NCBI GenBank assembly: GCA_021817045.1
Contig: JAKAWG010000018.1
Location: 1-64,000 of the forward strand
DNA from: Acidobacteriota bacterium
GTDB taxonomy: Bacteria > Acidobacteriota > Terriglobia > UBA7540
DNA: 64,000 bases
Direction: 5' to 3'
In this document: positions 1 to 12,456 of the stretch, in pieces
Layout of the letters: each line of letters starts with the position of its first letter
Position numbering within the stretch: the stretch's first letter is position 1
Made by a program: the position numbers and the translations under genes
Notes under the pieces: generated by a model
What the model saw: the letters and a program-made list of their open reading frames with translations, nothing else
Told to the model about the DNA's origin: nothing
Databases searched by the model: none

Positions 1-2
1 CT

Positions 3-404
3 CTTACTCTACGAAATCCCAACTTCACGCAAGTTGGAAATCCAAACGCAACTGGAGTCGTAAACGGCACCCTCGATGAGACCCAAACCGTCCAGAAGTT
101 GAGTTCAACTTACGAATTCGGGTTGAAGAGCCTCCTTGGGCTCTGCTGCCATTCCATACGCAATGTCCCCCAGAAATGTTCCACGGAATTCTTTGAAACG
201 GCGGGTGGCAGACATCGTTTTTCAATGTCTGCGAGTTTTCCAAGCCGCACGCATGCCGGAAATCGGCATGTATGCGCCCCCGGCACGGACCTAGTGGGCC
301 TGCGATCCATCGGGCACAGTCATTCTGATCCCGCGAAGCGGAAGAAGAGTTTCCATATTCGGCGTATCAATGCCGAAATTCTTCGCTCGCTGCGCTCCGA
401 ATGA
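3..404 (+). other. Open frame running in from the left edge, possible 3' end of a truncated gene
   Basis: One forward frame is open from the first bases to a TGA at 402-404. Its first 45 or so codons look protein-like (asparagine-rich, containing RNPNFTQVGNPNATG). The second half runs into a palindromic repeat at 319-405 that supplies the stop. The opening stretch could be the tail of a secreted or outer-membrane protein whose true end was lost when the repeat inserted, but I do not recognise the family. Codons after about position 130 look less protein-like. This is the only content I see before metH. Confidence 0.25.
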
Positions 405-405
405 C
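319..405. repeat. Palindromic intergenic repeat, GTCATTC..GAATGAC type, copy 1
   Basis: The left end GTCATTCTGA and right end TCCGAATGAC are near-perfect inverted repeats. Between them GAAGCGGAAGAA and TTCTTCGCTCGCTGCG are partly complementary, and ATTCGGC/GCCGAAT forms an inner hairpin. The same termini recur at 62298-62405, and back-to-back half-elements occur near 36820. This resembles the non-coding MITE/REP-like palindromes common between genes in many bacterial genomes. Confidence 0.6.
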
Positions 406-440
406 ATCTTCCCATGGTTGCGGGGCCGAGCCGCGAGGCA

Positions 441-5675
<5,235 letters not shown>

Positions 5676-5699
5676 GTTGTGCCGCGACGGAGACGCGTC

Positions 5700-6347
5700 T
5701 TGGCAAAATCGCTGTTTAGCTTTGGTACAAAGTTCATTGATTCCCTTGCAGTTCTGCCTAAAGACGTTCACGTAAAGTTCGTAAAAAGCCTTGAGCTTCT
5801 CTCGCGGAATCCCCGTCACCCTAGCCTGAATGTCGAACCATTGCAGGGGCAGGCTAAGGGCCTTTATTCGGCAAGAGTCGACTTACAGTATCGTTTGGTG
5901 TTTGCTCAGCCTTCCCAAGAAGACGTTCGCCTCCTGTTTATTGGTACACACGACGAGGCGTACAGATTCACAAACGGGAGGACATCTCGAGTGCTTGAGG
6001 AGATTCGGAGCGCAGGTACGCCGGTGGAATCGGACAGCCTCGAAACGTTCTTTGCCTTGTCGTCGGTTAAAACAAAGAAGTATCTGCCGCTTTCCAGGCA
6101 TTTGATGAACCAACCTGGGTCCGTGAGCCGGCTCGAAATGACATTCGGAGAGATAGAATGTGTTATCGGAGACAAGCTGCCGCCGTCGGCCCACAAGTTT
6201 CCCGCATGGTGGGCGAACGATCACACTCGGCACGTGCAGGCCTCGGCGTGGCTTGGCGTCGGGTGGAAAACGGTGGAGGTTCGTCTAGCCCGCGGGCGCC
6301 TTTTTTTCGCCCGGGGTGCGAAGGCCATGAACGTTGTAACGCAGTGA
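5700..6347 (+). CDS. RelE/ParE-superfamily toxin-like domain fused to a DUF7662-like C-terminal domain
   Basis: Residues 1-90 resemble YafQ/RelE-type mRNA-interferase folds: a helix-rich start, a leucine-rich block ending NPRHPSL, then RVDLQYRLVF and IGTHDEAYRF, the usual core strands. The C-terminal part (about 125-205) carries YLPLSRHL, LTF-like MTFGEIECVIGDKLPPSA, FPAWWAND and HVQASAWLGVGWKTVEV, the pattern I associate with DUF7662, a small domain of unknown role. TTG 5700 is preferred because GGAG lies 8 bp upstream; the track start GTG 5679 has none. It follows thiC directly and precedes hicA/hicB debris. No antitoxin adjoins the RelE half. The domain names are from memory; the fusion is seen directly in one intact frame. 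Confidence 0.6.
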   Translation: MAKSLFSFGTKFIDSLAVLPKDVHVKFVKSLELLSRNPRHPSLNVEPLQGQAKGLYSARVDLQYRLVFAQPSQEDVRLLFIGTHDEAYRFTNGRTSRVLEEIRSAGTPVESDSLETFFALSSVKTKKYLPLSRHLMNQPGSVSRLEMTFGEIECVIGDKLPPSAHKFPAWWANDHTRHVQASAWLGVGWKTVEVRLARGRLFFARGAKAMNVVTQ

Positions 6348-6459
6348 ACCCGGCGTCGGGCGCCTTATCCGGTTGGATTACCACGGAGCTAAGGAAGTTC
6401 CCAGCGGAACGTGCCATGCGATTCTTAAAGCCGCTGGCCTGAAGGAACGGAGCCGATGA
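6340..6459 (+). pseudogene. hicA: HicA toxin remnant, C-terminal stump
   Basis: The frame ending TGA 6457-6459 reads RLDYHGAKEVPSGTCHAILKAAGLKE, which matches the C-terminal beta strand and helix of HicA mRNA interferases (typical wording VPYHGNKEIPxGTLRSILKxAGL). It has no start codon, and stops at 6328 and 6337 close the frame upstream, so the N-terminal half with the catalytic Gly-Ser-His region is missing. It overlaps the hicB start by 4 bp (ATGA), the usual hicA-hicB coupling. The remnant is absent from the ORF track. Confidence 0.65.
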
Positions 6460-6704
6460 TCGAACTCGCCTATTCGCTGGTCATTGAAGCGACTGAAGAC
6501 CCTACGTTCTTCACCTTCTACTCACCGGAACTGGAGGGTTTCACGGGCGTTGGCAGCTCTGTGGAGGATTGTCTTTACAAAGCGCGATGGGGCATGGAAG
6601 AGCACGTAAGCCTTTTGCGAGAGCGGAAGCTGCCGGTTCCGCTGCAGTCTGACGACCCAAGAATTGTGATCCAAAACGCAAAGCGGGTTTCCTCGGCTGC
6701 CTGA
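6456..6704 (+). CDS. hicB: HicB-family antitoxin-like protein
   Basis: This 82-aa protein has the partial RNase H-like fold of HicB: an opening strand, a middle FTFYSPELEGFTGVGSSVEDC that matches the family pattern P-x-LPG-x-x-T-G-x-S-x-E-E, then a helix with KARWGMEEHVSLLRERKLPVP. It should bind HicA and repress its own promoter. There is no obvious C-terminal DNA-binding domain, as in short HicB forms. It follows a hicA stump with a 4-bp overlap, so it now looks like an antitoxin without its toxin. Confidence 0.7.
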   Translation: MIELAYSLVIEATEDPTFFTFYSPELEGFTGVGSSVEDCLYKARWGMEEHVSLLRERKLPVPLQSDDPRIVIQNAKRVSSAA

Positions 6705-6816
6705 GCAACACCAATAATTCGCGAATCGTCGTTGACATCAAAGCGACTGCATCGCCCACGCACGCTGCGCCGTTCAGCGCACTGAGAGGCCTATGCCGTA
6801 GGAGGAGAATCATTCG

Positions 6817-7569
6817 ATGTTCGAACGTCAGGTTGCACTCATCACCGGAGCTTCAAGCGGTATCGGCTATGCCAGTGCCATCGCCTTTGCGCGTGAGGGC
6901 GCCGCGGTCGCTGTGAACTACCTAAAGAATGAAAAGGGAGCGGAAGAAGCCACTGAAGCCGTTCGGAAGCTTGGGCGGCAGGTCATCACGATCAAGGCGG
7001 ATGTCACGCGCAGCGCGGACGTCGAGAAAATGGTGGAGACCACAGTCGAGAAATTAGGGCGCGTCGATATTCTGGTGAACAACGCCGGAGACCTTTTTTC
7101 CCGGCAGACGCTTGCTGACATGACCGAGGAATATTGGGACCGGGTGATGGCGCTCAATTTGAAGAGCGTATTCCTGTGCGTGAAAGCCGTGTGGAAGGCG
7201 ATGGCGGAGCGCAAGAGCGGGTGCATCATCAACGTAGCTTCGATTGCCGGACGCAACGGCGGCGGACTGGGCGCAGCCGCATACTCGGCGGCAAAAGGCG
7301 GACTGATTACCTACACCAAGTCGCTGGCCAAGGAGCTTGCTCCGCACGGCATTCGCGTGAACGCCATCGCGCCCGGTGTCATCGCCACGCCTTATCACGA
7401 GCGCTACAGCCCGCCTGAAATTTTCCAGAAATTCATCGCCAACATTCCCATGGGACGCGCGGGAACGTCCGAAGAGGTTGCGGATGTGATCGTCTTCCTA
7501 GCCTCGCCTGCCGCTCGCTACATGACCGGCGAGACTGTGGAGGTGAATGGCGGCATGCTGATGGATTAG
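6817..7569 (+). CDS. SDR-family NAD(P)-dependent oxidoreductase (FabG / glucose-1-dehydrogenase type)
   Basis: A 250-aa classical short-chain dehydrogenase. It shows the cofactor motif ITGASSGIG near residue 8, NNAG near 88, the catalytic serine in INVASIAG, and the YSAAKGG Tyr-x-x-x-Lys. The C-terminal GETVEVNGGMLMD is typical of FabG-like members. GGAGGAGAATC lies just before ATG 6817. The substrate cannot be read from sequence. The neighbouring sugar-kinase-like and SIS genes would fit a sugar or aminosugar route, but the intergenic gaps hold repeats and the three may not be one operon. Confidence 0.85.
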   Translation: MFERQVALITGASSGIGYASAIAFAREGAAVAVNYLKNEKGAEEATEAVRKLGRQVITIKADVTRSADVEKMVETTVEKLGRVDILVNNAGDLFSRQTLADMTEEYWDRVMALNLKSVFLCVKAVWKAMAERKSGCIINVASIAGRNGGGLGAAAYSAAKGGLITYTKSLAKELAPHGIRVNAIAPGVIATPYHERYSPPEIFQKFIANIPMGRAGTSEEVADVIVFLASPAARYMTGETVEVNGGMLMD

Positions 7570-7655
7570 CTTTCAGCAATCAGCGTTCAGCCATCAGCAA
7601 AACCAACAGGTTCTGAACCGACCTGCTGAATGCTGACGGCTAATGGCTGAAAGCT
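7568..7655. repeat. Inverted repeat built of CAGCNNN / GCTGNNN units
   Basis: The left arm AGCTTTCAGCAATCAGCG.. and right arm ..GGCTGAAAGCT pair imperfectly around a 26-bp centre. Each arm is a run of 7-bp units (CAGC plus three variable bases). The left arm begins inside the stop codon of the SDR gene, so the element abuts the coding sequence exactly. It should form a long hairpin in RNA and could act as a terminator or stabiliser. Confidence 0.7.
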
Positions 7656-7684
7656 GAAGTCCTTTCGCCTGTGACGTTGTAACT

Positions 7685-8641
7685 TTGAGTGTGTCCAATC
7701 ACTTGGGTCTTTCTCTCCCAGCCCAATCGCGCCTGTTTCTGGGCATCGACGGCGGTGGCACGCGGACCGAGGCCGCACTTGCAGACGAAGGCGGCAGGAT
7801 TCTTGCCCGCTCGGCCAGCGGCCCGTCGAACCCGCTCAAGACAGGCCTGGCAAATTCCGTCCGTGAACTGACTGCAGCCGCGCGCGGCGCGCTTCGCAAG
7901 GCGAACGCGTCCGTTGGTTCTCTGGAGGCGGTGTATGCGGGCGTTGCGGGCGCAGGCGATGCTGCGATCCGCCGGCGACTTGCCGTGGCGGTGCGGAAAG
8001 CGGTGCCGGCCCGCCGCGTGGAGGTGACAACCGACGCCGAGATTGCCTTACAAAGCGCCGTGAGGGACGAGGAGGGCGTCGTGGTGATTTCAGGAACTGG
8101 TTCGATAGCTTACGGTCGTGATCGGGCTGGGCACACGGCGCGCTGCGGCGGTTGGGGCTCGCTATTTGACGACGCGGGCTCTGGCTACGATCTTGGGCGC
8201 CGGGCCATATCCGCGGCGCTCCGCGACTACGATGGCCGAGGACCGCGCACTTCGCTTAAGCGGACTCTGTGCTTCGCGTTGCATCTTAAAAGCGTTACGG
8301 AGGCGGCGGCGCGGGAGTGGACGCCACACGAGATTGCTGCGCTGGTGCCTGCCGTGTTGAGGACGGCCGATCGGGGCGACGACGTGGCGCGCCGACTTTG
8401 CCAGGAGGCAGGCCGCGAGCTTGCTGAAATGGCCGTGGCGTTGCTCAAGCGGCTGGACCCAGCTCTTCGCGGCCTGCCGGTAGTTTGCGCAGGAAGCGTT
8501 TTTCGCGCGAGCCCGACCTTGCGGCGCAGCTTCGCGCGGGAAGTTCATAAGGCGTCGCCGCGAAGCGAGATCCGCTTGCTCGCGCGAGAACCGGTCGAAG
8601 GAGCGCTTGAGCTTGCAAGGAAAGAGCGAGGTTTCAGGTAG
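7685..8641 (+). CDS. BadF/BadG/BcrA/BcrD-family ATPase, N-acetylglucosamine-kinase-like
   Basis: A 318-aa ASKHA-fold protein with phosphate-1 loop FLGIDGGGTRTEAAL, a second phosphate loop VVISGTGSIAYGRDRAG, and the adenosine-side GWGSLFDDAGSGYDLGRRA block typical of bacterial and mammalian N-acetylglucosamine kinases. It likely phosphorylates an aminosugar released during wall or chitin turnover; the following SIS-domain gene would act on hexosamine phosphates. The start is uncertain: TTG 7685 is the track start and GTG 7691 is equally possible; neither has a strong Shine-Dalgarno. Inverted repeats lie on both sides of the gene. Confidence 0.75.
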   Translation: MSVSNHLGLSLPAQSRLFLGIDGGGTRTEAALADEGGRILARSASGPSNPLKTGLANSVRELTAAARGALRKANASVGSLEAVYAGVAGAGDAAIRRRLAVAVRKAVPARRVEVTTDAEIALQSAVRDEEGVVVISGTGSIAYGRDRAGHTARCGGWGSLFDDAGSGYDLGRRAISAALRDYDGRGPRTSLKRTLCFALHLKSVTEAAAREWTPHEIAALVPAVLRTADRGDDVARRLCQEAGRELAEMAVALLKRLDPALRGLPVVCAGSVFRASPTLRRSFAREVHKASPRSEIRLLAREPVEGALELARKERGFR

Positions 8642-8742
8642 CAGGTTCCAGGTGTCAGTCACAAAGCGGTCAGCAAGCGGCTTTTCATGCGCCTGATCTT
8701 TGCTGAGCGCGCGTTGTCCCTGAAACCTGACACCTGTAACCT
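8629..8742. repeat. Inverted repeat of AGGTTNCAGGTGTCAG type
   Basis: Left arm AGGTTCCAGGTGTCAG (8643-8658) pairs with right arm CTGACACCTGTAACCT (8727-8742), one mismatch in 16. An extra copy of the half-unit (AGGTTTCAGG) sits at 8629 inside the last codons of the kinase-like gene. Its sequence is unrelated to the repeat at 7568, but it has the same layout: a palindrome beginning at a gene end and closing just before the next start. Confidence 0.65.
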
Positions 8743-8750
8743 AATCGCCT

Positions 8751-9785
8751 ATGTCTCAGATGATGAGGGAGATTTTTGAGCAGCCTGAGGCGCTCGAAAG
8801 GACGCTTAAAGCGGAGCGCGACCACGCTTGCAAGTTCCGCGAATTGGCACAGAAACGGCGCTTCCGTCTTGCGCTGCTTATCGCGCGCGGCACTTCGGAC
8901 AACGCTGCGCTCTTCGGTCGTTACCTGCTTGAACTGACCGCGGGCATCCCTGTCTCGCTCTGCGCGCCGTCGATTCACACCATTTACAACGCCCGCCTTG
9001 ACCTGCGCGACACACTTGCGGTTGGCATCTCTCAGTCGGGCGAAGGGACGGACATCAATCGCGTCCTGGCCTCCGCGCGCCGCCAGGGGGCGTACACCGT
9101 TGGCATCACGAACGAGGCCGGGTCGGGCGTGACGAAGATCGTCCACGAGGTATTTCTGGCGCGAGCCGGAAAGCAGCGGTCCGTGGCCGCGACGAAAACC
9201 TATACGACGCAACTCATGCTCCTCTACCTGCTGGCTTCGGCGCTCGGTTCTCAAGTCACGCTGGACGCCATCAGCAAAATTTCCGGATACGTCCGAGCCG
9301 CTTTGCGCCTGACCGACGAGATCCGCGAGTTGGTGGAACGTTACCGCTATATGCGCCATTGCGTGGTGGTGGCGCGCGGACTGAATTATGCGAACGCCTT
9401 TGAGCTGGCTCTGAAATTGATGGAGACCTGCTATGTGGTGGCAGAGCGGTTCTCTTCTGCTGATTTCTTGCACGGCCCCATCGCTATGATCGAGCGCGAC
9501 TTCCCGGTCATCGTTCTGATGCCCCCGGGTAAGACTTTTCGTGAGCTCTGCGGCTTGGTGGAAAGACTGAGGGGGCTGACGGCCGAGACCCTGGCGATTT
9601 CTTCGGCCGGCGCTCGCTTGCCAGCAACGACCCGCGCCATTCGCATGGTGGGATCAATCCCTGAGATTTATACTCCGATTCCCTATATCGTTCCCGGACA
9701 GATTTTTACCGCATTACTCGCGGAAGTAAAAGGCTTGAATGCGGACAAACCGCGTTCGTTGCAGATTGTGACCCGGACGATTTAG
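8751..9785 (+). CDS. SIS-domain sugar isomerase/deaminase (GlmS C-terminal-like)
   Basis: At 344 aa it consists of two SIS domains without the glutamine amidotransferase domain of full GlmS. Domain 1 shows LLIARGTSDNAALFGRYLLE and GISQSGEGTDINRVL, the sugar-phosphate loop; domain 2 shows VVVARGLNYANAFELALKLMETC and the SADFLHGPIAMIE block with the catalytic-region His. Such proteins interconvert or deaminate hexosamine 6-phosphates, fitting the kinase-like gene upstream. It could also bind the sugar phosphate as an AgaS-like deaminase. The start is ATG 8751 (MSQMMREIFEQP); no strong Shine-Dalgarno is visible. Confidence 0.8.
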   Translation: MSQMMREIFEQPEALERTLKAERDHACKFRELAQKRRFRLALLIARGTSDNAALFGRYLLELTAGIPVSLCAPSIHTIYNARLDLRDTLAVGISQSGEGTDINRVLASARRQGAYTVGITNEAGSGVTKIVHEVFLARAGKQRSVAATKTYTTQLMLLYLLASALGSQVTLDAISKISGYVRAALRLTDEIRELVERYRYMRHCVVVARGLNYANAFELALKLMETCYVVAERFSSADFLHGPIAMIERDFPVIVLMPPGKTFRELCGLVERLRGLTAETLAISSAGARLPATTRAIRMVGSIPEIYTPIPYIVPGQIFTALLAEVKGLNADKPRSLQIVTRTI

Positions 9786-9843
9786 ACCGCCGCGAGGCGT
9801 GGTATACTGCTAGGTGTAATTCCGACGAGGAGTATTGAATCGC

Positions 9844-11058
9844 ATGACCAAGCATTTTCGCCGCGTCTTAATCGCCGTATCGTGTGTGCTCGTGATTTAC
9901 ATCGTCGTCGGCGGTGTACTCGGCGAAGGGAGTTCCACGAACGACCAGACTTATCGCGATCTTGGCGTATACAGCGAAGTTCTCTCCCGCATCAAGAGCG
10001 ATTACGTGACCCAGCCTAACCTTCACAAAGTAACAGGAGGCGCAATCCGCGGATTGCTTGCGGCGCTGGACCCATACAGCACCTACTTTACCCCCCAGCA
10101 ATTTAAGGAATATTTGGCCCATCCTGATCCGGGCCCCGCGAGCATCGGTCTGTTTGTTTCCAAGAGGTTCGGGTTTGCCACGGTGGTCGCTGTGCTACCC
10201 GGCAGTCCTGCGGATAAGGCTGGGATCCAGCCTGCGGACCTCATTGACAGGATCAATGACAAGCCGGTGAAAGAGCTTTCGGCCGTTCAGATTGCGCGAA
10301 AGTTTGCCGGTCCGCCAGGCACGACTCTGGACCTTTGGGTGGTCAATCAATCGCGCGGGAAACCGCAAAAGGTGACACTCACGCGCATGGTGCTCACTTC
10401 GCCCCCTGTAACGTCGAAACTCATGAGCGATCAGACCGGTTACGTGCGCGTGGCCACGTTTGACAAGGGTGTAAGTGCCCAGATCGAATCGGGTATAAAG
10501 AGGCTTATCGCCCAGGGTGCGGACAAGATCGTGCTTGATCTCCGCGACTGCGCTGGCGGCGAGAGCGAGGAGGCAGTGAAGACGGCGAGCCTGTTCATTC
10601 AGAATAAGCTCATCACCTACACTTACGGCCAGCGTAGTCCCCGCCAGAATTACATGGCCGAGCCGATGGGTGTGGTTTTCACGCAACCTCTGGCAGTGCT
10701 CATCAACCGGTCTACCGCTGGGCCGGCGGAAATCGTTGCGGATGCGGTTCGGTGCGACAAGCGGGGTGATGTTGTTGGCGTGACAAGTTTTGGCGTTGGC
10801 GTGGTGCAGAAAGCGATTGCGGTGGGTGATGGGTCTGGCCTTCTGCTTTCGGTCGCCAAGTATTACGGCCCGGACGGCACGGCGATTGAAGGCAATGGCG
10901 TGAAGCCTGACATTGAGGTTCCAAGCCCCAGTCAGGAAATGGCGCTCGGCAGCGCAGCGCTGGTGCGGCGCAGCCAGTATGGCACGAAAGCCGATTTTCA
11001 GCTTCAGAAAGCTATCGAAGTGCTGAAACAGGAGTCTCCGCCCGCCAAGGCTGCCTGA
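9844..11058 (+). CDS. S41 (CtpA-like) peptidase homologue lacking the catalytic Ser and Lys
   Basis: An envelope protein with one N-terminal membrane segment (VLIAVSCVLVIYIVVGGVLG), an S41 N-terminal helical region, a PDZ domain (about 90-175, GFATVVAVLPGSPADKAGIQPADLIDRI) and an S41 core. In active CtpA/Prc enzymes the nucleophile lies in SASASE and the general base in TFGKG; the equivalent blocks here read STAGPAE and SFGVG with normal spacing. So Gly replaces the catalytic Ser and Val the Lys. It is probably a non-proteolytic scaffold or regulator. It sits upstream of a YibQ-like deacetylase, a pairing I know from other genomes. ATG 9844 has GAGGAG 11 bp upstream, and an extended -10 TGGTATACT lies at 9800. 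Confidence 0.8.
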   Translation: MTKHFRRVLIAVSCVLVIYIVVGGVLGEGSSTNDQTYRDLGVYSEVLSRIKSDYVTQPNLHKVTGGAIRGLLAALDPYSTYFTPQQFKEYLAHPDPGPASIGLFVSKRFGFATVVAVLPGSPADKAGIQPADLIDRINDKPVKELSAVQIARKFAGPPGTTLDLWVVNQSRGKPQKVTLTRMVLTSPPVTSKLMSDQTGYVRVATFDKGVSAQIESGIKRLIAQGADKIVLDLRDCAGGESEEAVKTASLFIQNKLITYTYGQRSPRQNYMAEPMGVVFTQPLAVLINRSTAGPAEIVADAVRCDKRGDVVGVTSFGVGVVQKAIAVGDGSGLLLSVAKYYGPDGTAIEGNGVKPDIEVPSPSQEMALGSAALVRRSQYGTKADFQLQKAIEVLKQESPPAKAA

Positions 11059-11113
11059 TTCATTTCTCCTCAAGCTATGTCCCTTCAGCATCAAGTGCGT
11101 CCATGCCGGTGAG

Positions 11114-12415
11114 TTGGCATCTGTCGGCTCACGGGTATCGCTGAGCGCCCGAAGCCGAGACAGGAGCGCACGATTCGGAAATGCATTGCCCCGGCGACGG
11201 AAGAAACGTCTGAAGTTCACAAGAGGGCGGGCGCTTGCCCTTTTTGGCCTGTTCGTAGGAATTTGCGTCGTAGCCGCTCTTTGGTGGACACACAGTCGTA
11301 GGCGCCAAGAAGCTTCCAAGCCCCCCAGGCGCACCCGCACACAATTCAGTCCTTCTCGGAGCGCTCGCCGCCTGCTGGATTCCATTGCCGAAAGCGGAGG
11401 AGAGGATGTGTGGATACGCGCGACAGGCTCAGCGGTCTGCGGGTGGAACGAGCGCGGCACCGCTCAGGTCTTTGCCGCGGGGCGTGCTTACGGGAGTGCT
11501 CTAAGGGCGATGAGCGCCGAAGCACGCCGGCTAGGCCTGATATTGAGGGTCGAATCGGGGCGTACCCGGGCGGGCCTTACAACCTCGCAAATCACGCTTT
11601 TCCTGGGGAAAGACCGGGTTTGCGGGCTTCGCTTGCTCAACGTGTCGCGCATCGCCCGCGCCGCGATTGTGATGGACGACCTCGGGCGCGACCTGGGCTC
11701 GGCCCGCGTCCTACTCAGTCTGCACGCTCCTTTAACGTTTTCCGTAATGCCCGGGCAGCGCGATTCACGCCAGCTTGCCGAAGCGGCCCACCGCGCTGGT
11801 GTTGAAGTGATGCTTCATCTGCCGATGCAGCCAATTGACGACTCGGCGCCGGACATCAGTCCTCACGAATTGCGCGTTGGAATGTCGGACCGCGAGGTCG
11901 AGCGCTTGGTTCTTCATGATCTGGCGACGGTGCCGGACGCCGCCGGCGTGAACAACCACATGGGTTCGCGGGCGACTGCAGACGGTAAATTAATGGCCGA
12001 AGTGATGTCCGTTCTCGCAAAGCGGCGACTCTATTTTATCGACAGCCGTACTTCACCCGACTCGGTCGCTCTCGCTGCGGCCCGCCGCGCGGGGTTGCGC
12101 GCCTTCTACCGCTCCGTCTTTTTGGATGATGTTCGCACCGTTCGTTACACTCTCGGGCAGTTACGCCTACTTTCGCGGCTCGCGCAGGAGCGCGGCGCCG
12201 TCCTGGCGATCGGCCACCCATATCCTTCCACTCTCGCCGCTCTGCGTCTCTTTCTTCCTGAGCTTTATCGTGAGGATGTGCAACTGGTCCCGGTCTCACA
12301 ACTGCTCCGCTCGCCCGAGGTTGCCCGTCTTTCTCCACCCCGTTCGCCGAGTGGCCTCAGCGGCAACACTGGGCGCAGAAGAGATTATCTCGCGCCCGCT
12401 CGCGCAAATTTTTGA
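11114..12415 (+). CDS. Divergent polysaccharide deacetylase family protein (YibQ-like)
   Basis: A 433-aa protein with a basic N-terminus, a membrane anchor near residues 38-56 (ALALFGLFVGICVVAALWW) and a C-terminal NodB-like barrel. Motifs include IVMDDLGRDL (metal-site Asp pair), FSVMPGQRDS, VMLHLPMQP, GVNNHMGSRAT (His-x3-S), FIDSRTSP and AIGHPYPSTL, all typical of the divergent deacetylase family that includes E. coli YibQ. A role in peptidoglycan or envelope remodelling is plausible but the substrate is unproven. The start is TTG 11114; no in-frame ATG lies nearby. It follows the inactive S41 gene by 55 bp. Confidence 0.8.
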   Translation: MASVGSRVSLSARSRDRSARFGNALPRRRKKRLKFTRGRALALFGLFVGICVVAALWWTHSRRRQEASKPPRRTRTQFSPSRSARRLLDSIAESGGEDVWIRATGSAVCGWNERGTAQVFAAGRAYGSALRAMSAEARRLGLILRVESGRTRAGLTTSQITLFLGKDRVCGLRLLNVSRIARAAIVMDDLGRDLGSARVLLSLHAPLTFSVMPGQRDSRQLAEAAHRAGVEVMLHLPMQPIDDSAPDISPHELRVGMSDREVERLVLHDLATVPDAAGVNNHMGSRATADGKLMAEVMSVLAKRRLYFIDSRTSPDSVALAAARRAGLRAFYRSVFLDDVRTVRYTLGQLRLLSRLAQERGAVLAIGHPYPSTLAALRLFLPELYREDVQLVPVSQLLRSPEVARLSPPRSPSGLSGNTGRRRDYLAPARANF

Positions 12416-12456
12416 CACACACGCTTCGTTGTGTGAAGATACGTGCGGAGAAAAAC

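Noticed and set aside
7568-8742. CRISPR-like repeats
   Set aside because: The units are palindromic and periodic at 7-10 bp without unique spacers; they form hairpins, not an array.
10195-11460. 421-aa minus-strand ORF over the S41 and deacetylase genes
   Set aside because: Runs antisense across two well-supported genes and the gap between them; no domain features.
12412-12440. TTGACA-17-GAAGAT promoter for UPF0182
   Set aside because: The -10 is poor and the start would fall on the ribosome site; the gene may be co-transcribed with the deacetylase.
12412-12456. TTG 12412 as the start of the UPF0182 protein
   Set aside because: ATG 12457 has a correctly spaced GCGGAG and yields a normal N-terminus.
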